In this document: piece after piece, positions 1 through 6,938 of the stretch
How the letters are laid out: every line of letters starts with the position of its first letter
Position numbering within the stretch: the first letter of the stretch is position 1
Assembly: GCA_019118725.1 (NCBI GenBank)
Contig: DWYO01000165.1
Span: 1-15,309, forward strand
DNA length: 15,309 nucleotides
DNA from: Candidatus Parabacteroides intestinavium
GTDB taxonomy: Bacteria > Bacteroidota > Bacteroidia > Bacteroidales > Tannerellaceae
Direction of reading: 5' to 3'
The notes under the pieces: generated by a model
The model's input: only the letters and a program-made list of their open reading frames with translations
Told to the model about the DNA's origin: nothing
Databases searched by the model: none
Program-made: the position numbers and the translations under genes

Positions 1-6
1 AAATGT

Positions 7-555
7 ATGTTGAGAAAGTTTTGGATAAAGAATAAAAATGGAGGCTTGTTGAGTCTCGTTTTATGTTTTATGTTATGGATTCCTACTATGCTCCAGGCCT
101 CTTCGCCTGAAGATGATACTTATCCGACACCGGAAAGGCTTTTTTATATTGCCCGTAGTCTGAACCGGAATCTGGTTTGTTATGATGCCAATCTGAAGGA
201 GGGAAAACTCGATTTGAACACTCCTGTTGAAGTATATTGGTTGAACCGGACAGATCGTCCCGGTCATACGAACGGATTAAATTTTATTCAGCGCAAATTG
301 GCTTACGGATATAAGGTGGTACAGCGTGAGGATGATGCCTGCCAGATCGTTCTCAGTGCTTATGAACGTAACATCTCTATTCGGAAAGATCAAGGACGCT
401 ATCAGGCTTTTGTGGATATTCAGGGGGCACCGGCCCGGTTGGTTTCACTTTATGTGAAAACCAAACCGAATAGTTCTGTATCGGTCGAATATGTCGAGCT
501 TCAAGGCTATGCGGTCTCAACCGGCAAATGGGTTACGGAAAGGATAAAGAACTGA
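7..555 (+). CDS. Secreted protein, probable DUF4833 family
   Basis: Encodes 182 residues. The N-terminus is basic (LRKFWIKNKN), followed by a hydrophobic stretch at about residues 14-29 and a plausible signal-peptidase site near LQA-SS, so the mature protein is probably periplasmic or exported. The mature part opens with LFYIARSLNRNLVCYDAN and continues with strand-rich segments (VEVYWLNRT, LAYGYKVV, YVELQGYAV). That opening resembles the small Bacteroidetes DUF4833 family as I remember it; the family has no known enzymatic role and I could not check the match. The start at 7 precedes a good signal peptide; another ATG at 3 is in a different frame. The gene converges on the minus-strand barrel gene. 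Its promoter and upstream neighbours lie outside the window. Confidence 0.85.
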   Translation: MLRKFWIKNKNGGLLSLVLCFMLWIPTMLQASSPEDDTYPTPERLFYIARSLNRNLVCYDANLKEGKLDLNTPVEVYWLNRTDRPGHTNGLNFIQRKLAYGYKVVQREDDACQIVLSAYERNISIRKDQGRYQAFVDIQGAPARLVSLYVKTKPNSSVSVEYVELQGYAVSTGKWVTERIKN

Positions 556-560
556 AATGA

Positions 561-623
561 ATAAAAAAATATCCACAGAAACACGGTGCAATTAAAGATT
601 AAAAGCTCCGTGTTTCTGTGGAT
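561..623 (-). terminator. Intrinsic terminator of the 638-1270 barrel gene
   Basis: A perfect 16-bp inverted repeat (571-586 with 608-623, arm ATCCACAGAAACACGG) encloses a 21-nt loop. Read on the minus strand, the hairpin is followed at once by a run of seven T (complement of 563-569), the classic Rho-independent layout. On the plus strand no T-run follows 623, so it best serves the minus-strand gene ending at 638. As RNA it would still form a stable 3' stem for the converging gene ending at 555. Confidence 0.8.
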
Positions 624-637
624 CCGTGTTAGAATGA

Positions 638-1270
638 TTAGAACCTCCAGCCTAAATTGATTTGGAGGACACTATTGCGGCATTTATCGAACTCCTCTTT
701 CAGATATTCGCTGGTCGTATCGCCATAATCGAATGTATTTGTCAGGCCAATGTTGTAATTGAGAGATACATTCAGCCCCATGTCAAACTGATATCCGGCT
801 CCGATCCCAATGCTGAAATCAAATACTTTTACAATATCCTTGATATCCATATCCTCTCCCGATCCTTCGAAGTTTACGGCATCCGCATTCAGACTGCTCT
901 GCACATTAAATCCGAATTGCGGTCCGGCAAACAGATAAAGCCCGTCATACACATAATACTTCGCATAGATAGGAATATTCAGGTAATCCATATCGTAGGT
1001 CAGATCTCCATCTACCAGCATATCGTCCATAGCCACATACACATCGCTCCGTGTACCTTGCATGGAGTAATAGATGCCCGGCTCGATGGCAAAGTCCTCA
1101 AAGATAGGGAACTCAGCGGCAACACCGATGTTCAGGCCCGGGGTCATGCTTCCATCGGTATTTGTCAGATTGGCGAAGCTCATACCGATTTTCGGTATGA
1201 AATGGAACTCTTGCGCTTGTCCGAATTGGAAAGTGAAAGCTGCAATAAGCAACAACAGATACTTTTTCAT
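638..1270 (-). CDS. Small outer-membrane beta-barrel protein (porin family, OMP_b-brl_2 type)
   Basis: Encodes 210 residues from the ATG at 1270. The start is chosen because MKKYLLLLIAAFTFQFGQAQ is a textbook signal peptide and an AGGAG box (complement of 1279-1283) lies 8 nt upstream. The open frame runs back to 1336, but those 22 extra codons fall in an AT-rich repeat and would put a non-signal tail in front of the signal peptide. The mature protein has alternating amphipathic strands (FHFIPKIGMSFANL, LNIPIYAKYYVYDGLYLFAGPQFGFNV, FSIGIGAGYQFDMGLNVSLNYNIGL) and ends in GWRF, an aromatic C-terminus typical of Bam-inserted barrels. The family covers small 8-10-strand barrels of unknown substrate. 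A strong terminator follows. Confidence 0.9.
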   Translation of the reverse strand: MKKYLLLLIAAFTFQFGQAQEFHFIPKIGMSFANLTNTDGSMTPGLNIGVAAEFPIFEDFAIEPGIYYSMQGTRSDVYVAMDDMLVDGDLTYDMDYLNIPIYAKYYVYDGLYLFAGPQFGFNVQSSLNADAVNFEGSGEDMDIKDIVKVFDFSIGIGAGYQFDMGLNVSLNYNIGLTNTFDYGDTTSEYLKEEFDKCRNSVLQINLGWRF

Positions 1271-1286
1271 AAGCGAATCTCCTATA

Positions 1287-1360
1287 GTTTTGAGTTTATA
1301 AGTTTCTAAGTTTGATAGTTTGAGATTATGCTTCAACTGAAAAACTCATAAACTCAAAAC
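1287..1360. repeat. 8-nt tandem repeat flanked by a 13-bp inverted repeat
   Basis: Four imperfect 8-nt units of the form AGTTTNTA lie head to tail at 1293-1324 (AGTTTATA, AGTTTCTA, AGTTTGAT, AGTTTGAG). The sequence GTTTTGAGTTTAT at 1287-1299 is repeated inverted and perfectly at 1348-1360, so the transcript could fold into a long stem with a 48-nt loop. The element fills the gap between the GLUG gene and the barrel gene, just upstream of the barrel's ribosome-binding site. A related TGAGTTTATGTTTCTA occurs at 14491-14506, also in a 5' leader. Its function is unknown; mRNA leader structure or a dispersed intergenic repeat are both possible. Confidence 0.6.
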
Positions 1361-1368
1361 CAACAAGC

Positions 1369-2406
1369 TTATATTCTTACTTTATAACGTTGATTATCTA
1401 TACATATAACATATATGCCGCGTGAAAGTTCATAACGTTTGGTGCCGATTTGCATTTCCTGTTTGATAATCGAACCGTTCATGCTTACGATGATAACCTC
1501 GGCCGGTTGGGTAGTTTGTACATAAACCCCTCCTTCTTGCGTATAAACTTTGGCTTGCTCTACATCTTCGATGCCGGTCGGTTTGTCCGGTTCGTCCGGA
1601 TAACTCTCCATTGCCAAGACCGGAGCCACAATTTCTCCATTTTCCCCTCCGGCTATACCTGCCGCAGGGACTTCGTCCGAGCCTCCGCGTACTGTGCCTA
1701 CATTATAACAAGCCTCGATTATATCTCCGTCCGCCTCGCCAACGATACCGGCTACATATTCGTTCCCTATAACTCCTCCTTCGTTATAACAATAGGCTAT
1801 TTGGGCTTCTTGGGCAGAACGTAAAGGCGTTAAAGAATAGATTTCTCCTACGATTCCTCCTACGTATAAATCTCCTTCTACCACTCCAGAGTTGATGCAA
1901 CTTCGCGTGGTGCCTCCTTCTTCATTTCTCCCGACGATACCGCCTATACCATCATCTCCGCTGATATGTCCGCTATTGGAACAATAGGTTATCGTACCTC
2001 CGTAATTCAATCCGCATATACCTCCTTTCCGGTCCTGATTATCCTGTAGGGCGCGGACATCTCCGCTGTTGGTGCAATACTGGATCGTGCTTCCTTCGCT
2101 ATATCCGCAAATTCCTCCGTTGCATTTATAGGCGCAATCTATATCCGCCGAGTTATGGCAATCTGTTATCGTGCTATTTTTGGCATATCCAACCAATGCA
2201 CCGAAGCCTCCTTCATCGGTTATATCGCCTAAGTTTGATAAATTTCCGGCCACCTTCAACTCCCGGATTGTGGCGTTCTCGATATGTCCGAACACGCCTA
2301 CCTCATTATACCCCGAATGGATGCTTACCGTAACCGTATGCCCGTTTCCTAAGTATCGGACATAATTCAGGAAAAATATCAGATGATTTTTGGGGGCTTT
2401 ACTTTT
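1369..2406 (-). pseudogene. GLUG-repeat surface protein lacking its 5' end
   Basis: The reading frame is open from a stop at 2407-2409 down to TAA at 1369 but has no ATG before the homology begins. The only start codon in a usable place is a GTG at 2295, which lies inside the conserved region: codons upstream of it already read GNGHTVTVSIHSGYNEVG, the standard opening of GLUG-motif proteins. No signal peptide is present. Downstream come about six GLUG-type repeats (GGICGYSEGSTIQYCTNSG, GGIVGRNEEGGTTRSCINSG, AGIVGEADGDIIEACYNVG), then a linker and a C-terminal beta domain (PAEVIIVSMNG through GIYVICIDNQRYKVRI) like the tail domains of other Bacteroidales secreted proteins. Such proteins are normally larger, with an export signal and adhesin-like or unknown roles. 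A 5'-truncated remnant is the best reading; initiation at a rare codon cannot be excluded. Confidence 0.65.
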
Positions 2407-2557
2407 TTATGGGTTGTAGGAGATGTAATGACGAATCACGCTTGATCACCCGCTCTTTTCCCCGATTATCGAAAACGATGCGAACACCATCCTGTTTATG
2501 GGAAGGTCGGGAAGCCGGGGATGAGATGGAATAGAATTGATTAGGTCGTTTTTTCAT
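2399..2557 (-). CDS. Possible small protein, 52 residues, unknown
   Basis: ATG at 2557 opens 52 codons ending in TAA at 2399. The product starts MKKRPNQFYSISSPASRPS and has a strand-like centre (DGVRIVFDNRGKERVIKRDS); it is basic, with no signal peptide, membrane segment or cysteine. I do not recognise the family. In favour: it fills the gap between divergent rpmH and the broken GLUG gene and reads like a protein. Against: no Shine-Dalgarno at a usable distance (AGGG directly abuts the ATG), no clear promoter, and its length could arise by chance. Its end overlaps by a few bases the open frame of the GLUG remnant, so it may lie at the edge of the deletion that removed that gene's 5' end. Confidence 0.45.
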   Translation of the reverse strand: MKKRPNQFYSISSPASRPSHKQDGVRIVFDNRGKERVIKRDSSLHLLQPIKK

Positions 2558-2566
2558 CCCTAAGTA

Positions 2567-2597
2567 TTGATTTATTCAAAAAAAGGTTCTATCTTTG
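2567..2597 (+). promoter_or_regulatory. Promoter of rpmH
   Basis: TATCTTTG at 2590-2597 matches the Bacteroidetes -7 element TAnnTTTG. TTG at 2567-2569 sits 20 nt upstream as the -33 element. Transcription would begin a few bases after 2600, giving an A-rich leader of about 35 nt before the rpmH ATG. Confidence 0.75.
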
Positions 2598-2640
2598 CAG
2601 CCCGAATGAGTTCGTAAATAATAAATAAATAGATAGAAAG

Positions 2641-2793
2641 ATGAAAAGAACATTCCAACCGTCTAACAGAAAAAGAAAGAACAAGCACGGCTTCCGTTCA
2701 AGAATGGCTACGGCTAATGGCCGTCGCGTGTTAGCTGCTCGTCGCGCTAAAGGCAGAGCAAAACTGACAGTGTCTGACGAATACAACGGATAA
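2641..2793 (+). CDS. rpmH: 50S ribosomal protein L34
   Basis: Encodes 50 residues, normal length for L34. The N-terminus MKRTFQPSNRKRKNKHGFR, the centre SRMATANGRRVLAARRAKGR and the tail KLTVSDEY are the family signature of this very basic protein, which sits near the peptide exit tunnel of the large subunit. It is monocistronic here: its own promoter lies about 45 bases upstream and a terminator follows within 75 bases. The linkage differs from the common rpmH-rnpA-yidC order of many bacteria. Confidence 0.97.
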   Translation: MKRTFQPSNRKRKNKHGFRSRMATANGRRVLAARRAKGRAKLTVSDEYNG

Positions 2794-2823
2794 TTTATCC
2801 CGTTTGTAGCGAAAAGGTATAAG

Positions 2824-2868
2824 GAAAGTAGAGGTTTTTTAGGGAAAGCCTTTACTTTCTTTGTTTTT
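2824..2868 (+). terminator. Intrinsic terminator of rpmH
   Basis: GAAAGTAGAGG (2824-2834) pairs with CCTTTACTTTC (2849-2859) as an 11-bp stem with one G-U pair and a 14-nt loop. TTTGTTTTT (2860-2868) follows. The outer bases GGTATAA (2816-2822) can pair with TTATACC (2867-2873), extending the structure. Confidence 0.8.
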
Positions 2869-2881
2869 ATACCTACCTTTG
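2851..2881 (+). promoter_or_regulatory. Probable promoter of the PASTA-rluD-ddl-acyltransferase operon
   Basis: TACCTTTG at 2874-2881 is a full match to the Bacteroidetes -7 consensus. TTTA at 2851-2854, 19 nt upstream, is a one-mismatch -33 element. The -33 element lies inside the 3' arm of the rpmH terminator. The predicted transcript would start about 35-40 nt before the PASTA gene. Confidence 0.6.
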
Positions 2882-2923
2882 GACGTTGGTTTGTAAAGAA
2901 GGCAAGAATTATATAGTTAGAAT

Positions 2924-3553
2924 ATGAGTACTCGTTTTGTGAAGATATTGAAGAATCCGTTTGTTGTAAGTTTCCTGTTGGCTATCCTGATAGGATGGGG
3001 ACTGATTTACGGAACTTTGTTGTGGCTGGATTCTTATACGCGCCATAATCAGGCGGTTGTAGTACCGGATGTGAAAGGTATGACGGTAGATGAGGCGGAA
3101 CCCTCGTTGGCGGAAAGGGGATTGCGTTATAATATAATCGATTCGGTATTCTCGAAGGATGTCCCTCCGGGTGCAATTGTTGAGGTGGTCCCGGCTCCGG
3201 GGTCGAAGGTGAAGCAGGGACGTATCCTGTTTGTAACGATCAATGCGAATACTTCGCTGATGGCAGTCCTTCCGGAGGTGGCAGATTTATCTTTCCGTCA
3301 GGCATACGCTTTGTTGCGGTCGTTGGGATTTTCATCGGTCGAAGTAAAGTATATTCCGGGTGATTATCGGAATCTGGCTATCGGGGTGGAATGGAACGAA
3401 CGTCCGGTTGAGCCGGGGCGGCATATCCCGTTGAATGCCCGTTTGGTGCTGATAGTCAGCAGTGGAGAGGCTGAGATTGATTCTACCGCATTGGATAGTT
3501 TGAATATGCTTCCGATAGAGCCGTTGGATAGTGAAGTTGAAAATTGGTTTTGA
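2924..3553 (+). CDS. PASTA-domain membrane protein without kinase domain
   Basis: Encodes 209 residues: a short cytoplasmic N-terminus, one transmembrane helix at about 13-35 (VVSFLLAILIGWGLIYGTLL), then two PASTA domains outside the membrane. PASTA 1 spans about 43-110 (VVVPDVKGMTVDEAEPSLAERGL ending in VTINANT) and PASTA 2 about 111-181 (LPEVADLSFRQAYALLRSLGF ending in LVLIVSSG), followed by an acidic tail. PASTA domains bind muropeptides or beta-lactams in Ser/Thr kinases and penicillin-binding proteins, but here no kinase or transpeptidase is attached. First gene of an operon whose third gene makes D-Ala-D-Ala, so a role in sensing or placing cell-wall synthesis is an inference from context. 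The start lacks a Shine-Dalgarno, as is common in this phylum. Confidence 0.93.
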   Translation: MSTRFVKILKNPFVVSFLLAILIGWGLIYGTLLWLDSYTRHNQAVVVPDVKGMTVDEAEPSLAERGLRYNIIDSVFSKDVPPGAIVEVVPAPGSKVKQGRILFVTINANTSLMAVLPEVADLSFRQAYALLRSLGFSSVEVKYIPGDYRNLAIGVEWNERPVEPGRHIPLNARLVLIVSSGEAEIDSTALDSLNMLPIEPLDSEVENWF

Positions 3554-3555
3554 AT

Positions 3556-4662
3556 ATGGCGGATTGGTTAGATGAAATAGAAGACGAGCAGGCTGATGAG
3601 CTGCTGATGGACGATGATGAGTCGGGGGTAGTGATTACTTCTCCGGAGATACAGCCGGGCTTGTATGAACATTTTAAGGTAACCGCTGATAAGGGCCAGT
3701 CGTTGCTTCGGGTGGACAAGTTTCTGGTGGCACGTATCGTAGGTGCTACACGGAACCGTATCCAGCTGGCGGCTGATGCCGGGTGTATTTGGGTGAACGG
3801 TAAGGCGGTCAAGAGCAATTACCGGGTGAAGCCTTTTGATGTGGTGCAGATCGTGATGAATCGTCCGCGCCGGGAGACAGAAATCATTCCACAAGATATT
3901 CCTTTAAACATAGTCTATGAAGATTCCGACCTGTTGGTTATCAATAAGCCGGCAGGTATGGTTGTGCATCCGGGGCATGGAAATTATACCGGAACGATGC
4001 TGAATGCCATCGCTTATTATTTGCGTGACGAGCAGCATTTCGACCCGTCCGACCCGCGGTTGGGTTTGGTACATCGGATCGACAAAGATACTTCCGGTTT
4101 ATTGGTGATCGCCAAGACCCCGGAGGCGAAAAGCCATTTGGGATTGCAATTCTATCATCACACTACCAAGCGATGTTACCGGGCTGTGGTTTGGGGGCAA
4201 TTTCAGGAAGATGAAGGAACTGTGATTGGGAATATCGGCCGTAGCCCGAAAGACCGTATGCAGATGACCGTCTTTCCGGATGGAGACCAGGGGAAATATG
4301 CCGTGACGCATTATCGGGTATTGGAACGTCTGGGCTATGTGACGCTGGTCGAGTGCCGGCTGGAAACGGGGCGTACGCACCAGATCCGTGTTCACATGAA
4401 GCATATCGGGCACACTTTGTTCAATGATGCGCGTTATGGCGGAAATGAGATACTGAAAGGAACGACTTTTTCTAAATACAGACAATTTGTGCAAAATTGT
4501 TTCGCTATTTGTCCACGCCAGGCCTTGCATGCGAAGACATTGGGATTCATTCATCCTACAACCGGCGAGGAGCTGTTTTTTGATTCCGAAATGCCGGACG
4601 ATATGCAACATCTGATAAGCAAATGGCGTACATACGCAACGACTAAAGAGATCGAATTATGA
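3556..4662 (+). CDS. rluD: RluD-type 23S rRNA pseudouridine synthase (RluA family)
   Basis: Encodes 368 residues from ATG 3556, two bases after the PASTA stop; the frame also opens at TTG 3544, but the ATG is the better start. An acidic N-terminal tail (about 1-30) precedes an S4 RNA-binding domain (about 48-100, with LRVDKFLVARIVGATRNRIQ) and the catalytic domain. The signature HRIDKDTSGLLVIAKT at 173-188 contains the catalytic Asp176, and GRTHQIRVHM further on is the second conserved RluA-family motif. In E. coli, RluD modifies helix 69 uridines (1911, 1915, 1917) of 23S rRNA; the S4 plus RluA layout fits that subfamily, but exact targets cannot be read from sequence alone. It overlaps ddl by the ATGA junction at 4659-4662, indicating translational coupling. 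Confidence 0.92.
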   Translation: MADWLDEIEDEQADELLMDDDESGVVITSPEIQPGLYEHFKVTADKGQSLLRVDKFLVARIVGATRNRIQLAADAGCIWVNGKAVKSNYRVKPFDVVQIVMNRPRRETEIIPQDIPLNIVYEDSDLLVINKPAGMVVHPGHGNYTGTMLNAIAYYLRDEQHFDPSDPRLGLVHRIDKDTSGLLVIAKTPEAKSHLGLQFYHHTTKRCYRAVVWGQFQEDEGTVIGNIGRSPKDRMQMTVFPDGDQGKYAVTHYRVLERLGYVTLVECRLETGRTHQIRVHMKHIGHTLFNDARYGGNEILKGTTFSKYRQFVQNCFAICPRQALHAKTLGFIHPTTGEELFFDSEMPDDMQHLISKWRTYATTKEIEL

Positions 4663-5639
4663 AGAAAAACATTGCTATCGTAGCAGGAGGTGATTCCTCC
4701 GAAATCGTGATTTCCTTAAAAAGTGCTGAAGGGATTCATTCTTTTATTGATAATGACAAATATAATTTATATATTGCCATCGTAAAACATGACGGTTGGT
4801 TTGTGCAGCTCCCAAGTGGAGAGCATGCGCCTATCGACAAGGCCGATTTCAGTTTCCTCGAAGGAGGAGTGAAGAAGTTGTTTGACTTCGCCTATATTAC
4901 CATTCATGGGACTCCGGGCGAGGACGGACGCTTGCAAGGATATTTTGACATGATCGGTCTGCCTTATTCCTCATGCGGTATGCTGGTTAGCGCATTGACT
5001 TTTAATAAATATGTGTGCAATCATTACTTGAAGGGATTTGGTGTGCGGATAGCGGACTCGGTGTTGTTGCGGGCTGATTGTAAGCGGGTGGATCCGGATA
5101 CGGTTATCGGCCGTTTGGGATTGCCTCTCTTTGTGAAGCCGAATGATGGCGGAAGTAGTTTCGGAATAACGAAAGTGAAGGCTGCGGAAGAGTTGCAACC
5201 GGCCGTTGATAAGGCTTTTGCTGAAGGGCATGAGGTTGTCATTGAGAGTTATATAAAAGGAACGGAAGTAACATGCGGTTGTTATAAGGTAAAAGGCAAA
5301 GAGGTGCTATTACCATTGACGGAAGTCGTTACGCAGAATGAGTTTTTTGATTTCGATGCCAAATACAACGGACAGGTGCAGGAGATCACTCCGGCAAGAA
5401 TCTCTCCGGAACTGACCGCCAAGGTCCAGCAGGAGACTTCTCGGATCTATGATATTTTGGGTGCGAAGGGACTGATTCGTGTGGATTATATCATTCCAGA
5501 AGACGGGAACCCCTGCCTGCTGGAAATCAATACGACACCGGGTATGACGGCTACCAGCTTTATTCCTCAGCAGGTTCGGGCTGCCGGATTGACTATGACC
5601 GATGTGATGAACGATATTATTGATAACGAGTTAAACTAA
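4659..5639 (+). CDS. ddl: D-alanine--D-alanine ligase
   Basis: Encodes 326 residues of the ATP-grasp family. It joins two D-Ala using ATP to make the dipeptide that MurF adds to the cell-wall precursor. Visible motifs: HGTPGEDGRLQG (83-94) in the N-terminal substrate region; FVKPNDGGSSFGITKV (158-173) with the ATP-grasp lysine and glycine/serine loop; the mobile-loop segment DFDAKY (231-236), whose Tyr appears to correspond to the one associated with D-Ala-D-Ala rather than D-Ala-D-Lac synthesis; and LLEINTTPGMTATSFIP (287-303) with metal ligands Glu289 and Asn291. Length is usual. It starts inside the rluD stop codon and is followed after 5 bases by the acyltransferase gene. Confidence 0.96.
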   Translation: MKKNIAIVAGGDSSEIVISLKSAEGIHSFIDNDKYNLYIAIVKHDGWFVQLPSGEHAPIDKADFSFLEGGVKKLFDFAYITIHGTPGEDGRLQGYFDMIGLPYSSCGMLVSALTFNKYVCNHYLKGFGVRIADSVLLRADCKRVDPDTVIGRLGLPLFVKPNDGGSSFGITKVKAAEELQPAVDKAFAEGHEVVIESYIKGTEVTCGCYKVKGKEVLLPLTEVVTQNEFFDFDAKYNGQVQEITPARISPELTAKVQQETSRIYDILGAKGLIRVDYIIPEDGNPCLLEINTTPGMTATSFIPQQVRAAGLTMTDVMNDIIDNELN

Positions 5640-5644
5640 GTGAT

Positions 5645-6808
5645 ATGGATAGAGAAACAGCTTCTCCTAATTTTGAAGATATTCGCCCACTAAATCAAGA
5701 TGAGGTGCAATCTGCCATTGAAGAACTTTTGGCTTCAGACGAATTTCGCTCTGCGATTCGTTATATCAAGCCGAATTTGAATTGGGATGAGTTCGCAGCT
5801 ACTATGCGGGCTTGCAAAACCAAAGAGCAATTCAAATCGACATTGGGGTATGAGGCCGTGATGACGGTTGCCCAAAAGACAACTTTCTCATTGACGGTTT
5901 CGGGGCGTAGCCGTTTGCCTGAAGGAAAACCGGCGTGTACCTTTATCTCCAACCATCGGGATATCGTGTTAGACGCATCGTTCTTGAATCTGATTTTGTT
6001 TGACGTGGGATATGGCCTGACGCAAGTTGCCATCGGGGATAATCTGCTGATTCGTCCTTGGATAGAGACGTTTGTCCGGCTGAATAATAGCTTTATTGTA
6101 AAACGGGGCGTTTCTGTACGTCAGATGCTGGAAGTAAGTTATACTTTGTCTGCTTACATTCACCATACGATCAAGGAGACAAAGGAGTCCATTTGGATCG
6201 CGCAACGTGAAGGACGTGCCAAAGATTCAAATGACCGCACGCAGCCCAGTGTGCTGAAGATGCTTAATATGGCGGGCGGTAAAGATATCCTCTCTAATCT
6301 GGCAAGTCTGAATATTGTTCCGGTTTCTATTTCGTATGAATATGACCCTTGCGATTATCTCAAGGCAAAGGAATTTCAATTAAAGCGTGATAATCCGGAT
6401 TATCACAAGACGCAGCAGGATGACTTGCTGAATATGGAAACAGGTATATTAGGAAACAAGGGACGTGTCCATTTTACCATTGGCAACCGGATTAACGATC
6501 GCCTTGCTGAATTGGATCCGGATAAAGACAAGAATGAGCTTTTTGTGGAGGTGGCAGGTATTATAGATAAGGAGATTTATACACACTACCGCTTCTATCC
6601 ATGTAATTATGTCGCATACGATTTGTTGCATGGAACACGCCGTTTCTCTGACCATTATGGATTAAAAGATAAGAAAGAGTTTGAAACGTACCTGCAAGGA
6701 CAGCTGGATAAAATAGATATTCCTCATAAAGATGAGGCATTCTTGCGGCGGAAAATATTAGAGATGTATGCCAATCCGTTAGTGAATAATCTCTCCTTGA
6801 GTTTATAA
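5645..6808 (+). CDS. PlsC-like acyltransferase family protein
   Basis: Encodes 387 residues; last gene of the operon. A ~90-residue N-terminal region precedes an acyltransferase core. FISNHRDIVLDASFL (100-114) looks like block I, although the acidic residue lies six positions after the His (H104-D110), not five as in the usual HX4D motif. FIVKRG (150-155) resembles block II, and IWIAQREGRAKDSNDRTQ (183-200) resembles block III, which binds the glycerol phosphate in PlsB/PlsC enzymes. NIVPVSISYEY (224-234) resembles block IV. No clear membrane helix. It probably transfers an acyl chain to a lysophospholipid or related acceptor; the substrate is not readable. The ~150-residue C-terminal part (through LRRKILEMYANPLV) is beyond the PlsC core. 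Confidence 0.8.
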   Translation: MDRETASPNFEDIRPLNQDEVQSAIEELLASDEFRSAIRYIKPNLNWDEFAATMRACKTKEQFKSTLGYEAVMTVAQKTTFSLTVSGRSRLPEGKPACTFISNHRDIVLDASFLNLILFDVGYGLTQVAIGDNLLIRPWIETFVRLNNSFIVKRGVSVRQMLEVSYTLSAYIHHTIKETKESIWIAQREGRAKDSNDRTQPSVLKMLNMAGGKDILSNLASLNIVPVSISYEYDPCDYLKAKEFQLKRDNPDYHKTQQDDLLNMETGILGNKGRVHFTIGNRINDRLAELDPDKDKNELFVEVAGIIDKEIYTHYRFYPCNYVAYDLLHGTRRFSDHYGLKDKKEFETYLQGQLDKIDIPHKDEAFLRRKILEMYANPLVNNLSLSL

Positions 6809-6835
6809 GTCTTATATGGAGGTGAGATAGCTTTT

Positions 6836-6864
6836 AACCCAAAGTCTAATGACCGATTTGGGTT
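6836..6864. other. Weak hairpin between converging operons
   Basis: AACCCAAA (6836-6843) is inverted at 6857-6864 (TTTGGGTT), giving an 8-bp stem with a 13-nt loop. No T-run follows on either strand, so on its own it is not a convincing terminator. It may stabilise the 3' end of the operon transcript ahead of the stronger hairpin at 6894. Confidence 0.4.
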
Positions 6865-6893
6865 TAATTCAAAAATTCAGAAACGAAATATAT

Positions 6894-6932
6894 AAAGCCC
6901 CGAAACGGAAATCTCCGGAACGGGGCTTTTTT
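6894..6932 (+). terminator. Intrinsic terminator at the end of the PASTA-ddl operon (probably bidirectional)
   Basis: AAAGCCCCG (6894-6902) pairs with CGGGGCTTT (6921-6929), with a further CGG/CCG pairing inside the loop; six T run from 6927 to 6932. On the minus strand the hairpin is followed by TTTATATAT, so it can also end the HAD gene that stops at 6939. Confidence 0.88.
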
Positions 6933-6938
6933 AGATTT

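Noticed and set aside
662..1309. 215-codon open frame on the plus strand
   Set aside because: Lies exactly opposite the small barrel gene, whose signal peptide, Shine-Dalgarno and C-terminal Phe are convincing; the antisense product has no family features.
1271..1336. Longer N-terminus of the barrel gene
   Set aside because: The extra 22 codons are encoded by the AGTTT repeat, would mask the signal peptide, and have no ribosome-binding site, whereas AGGAG precedes the ATG at 1270.
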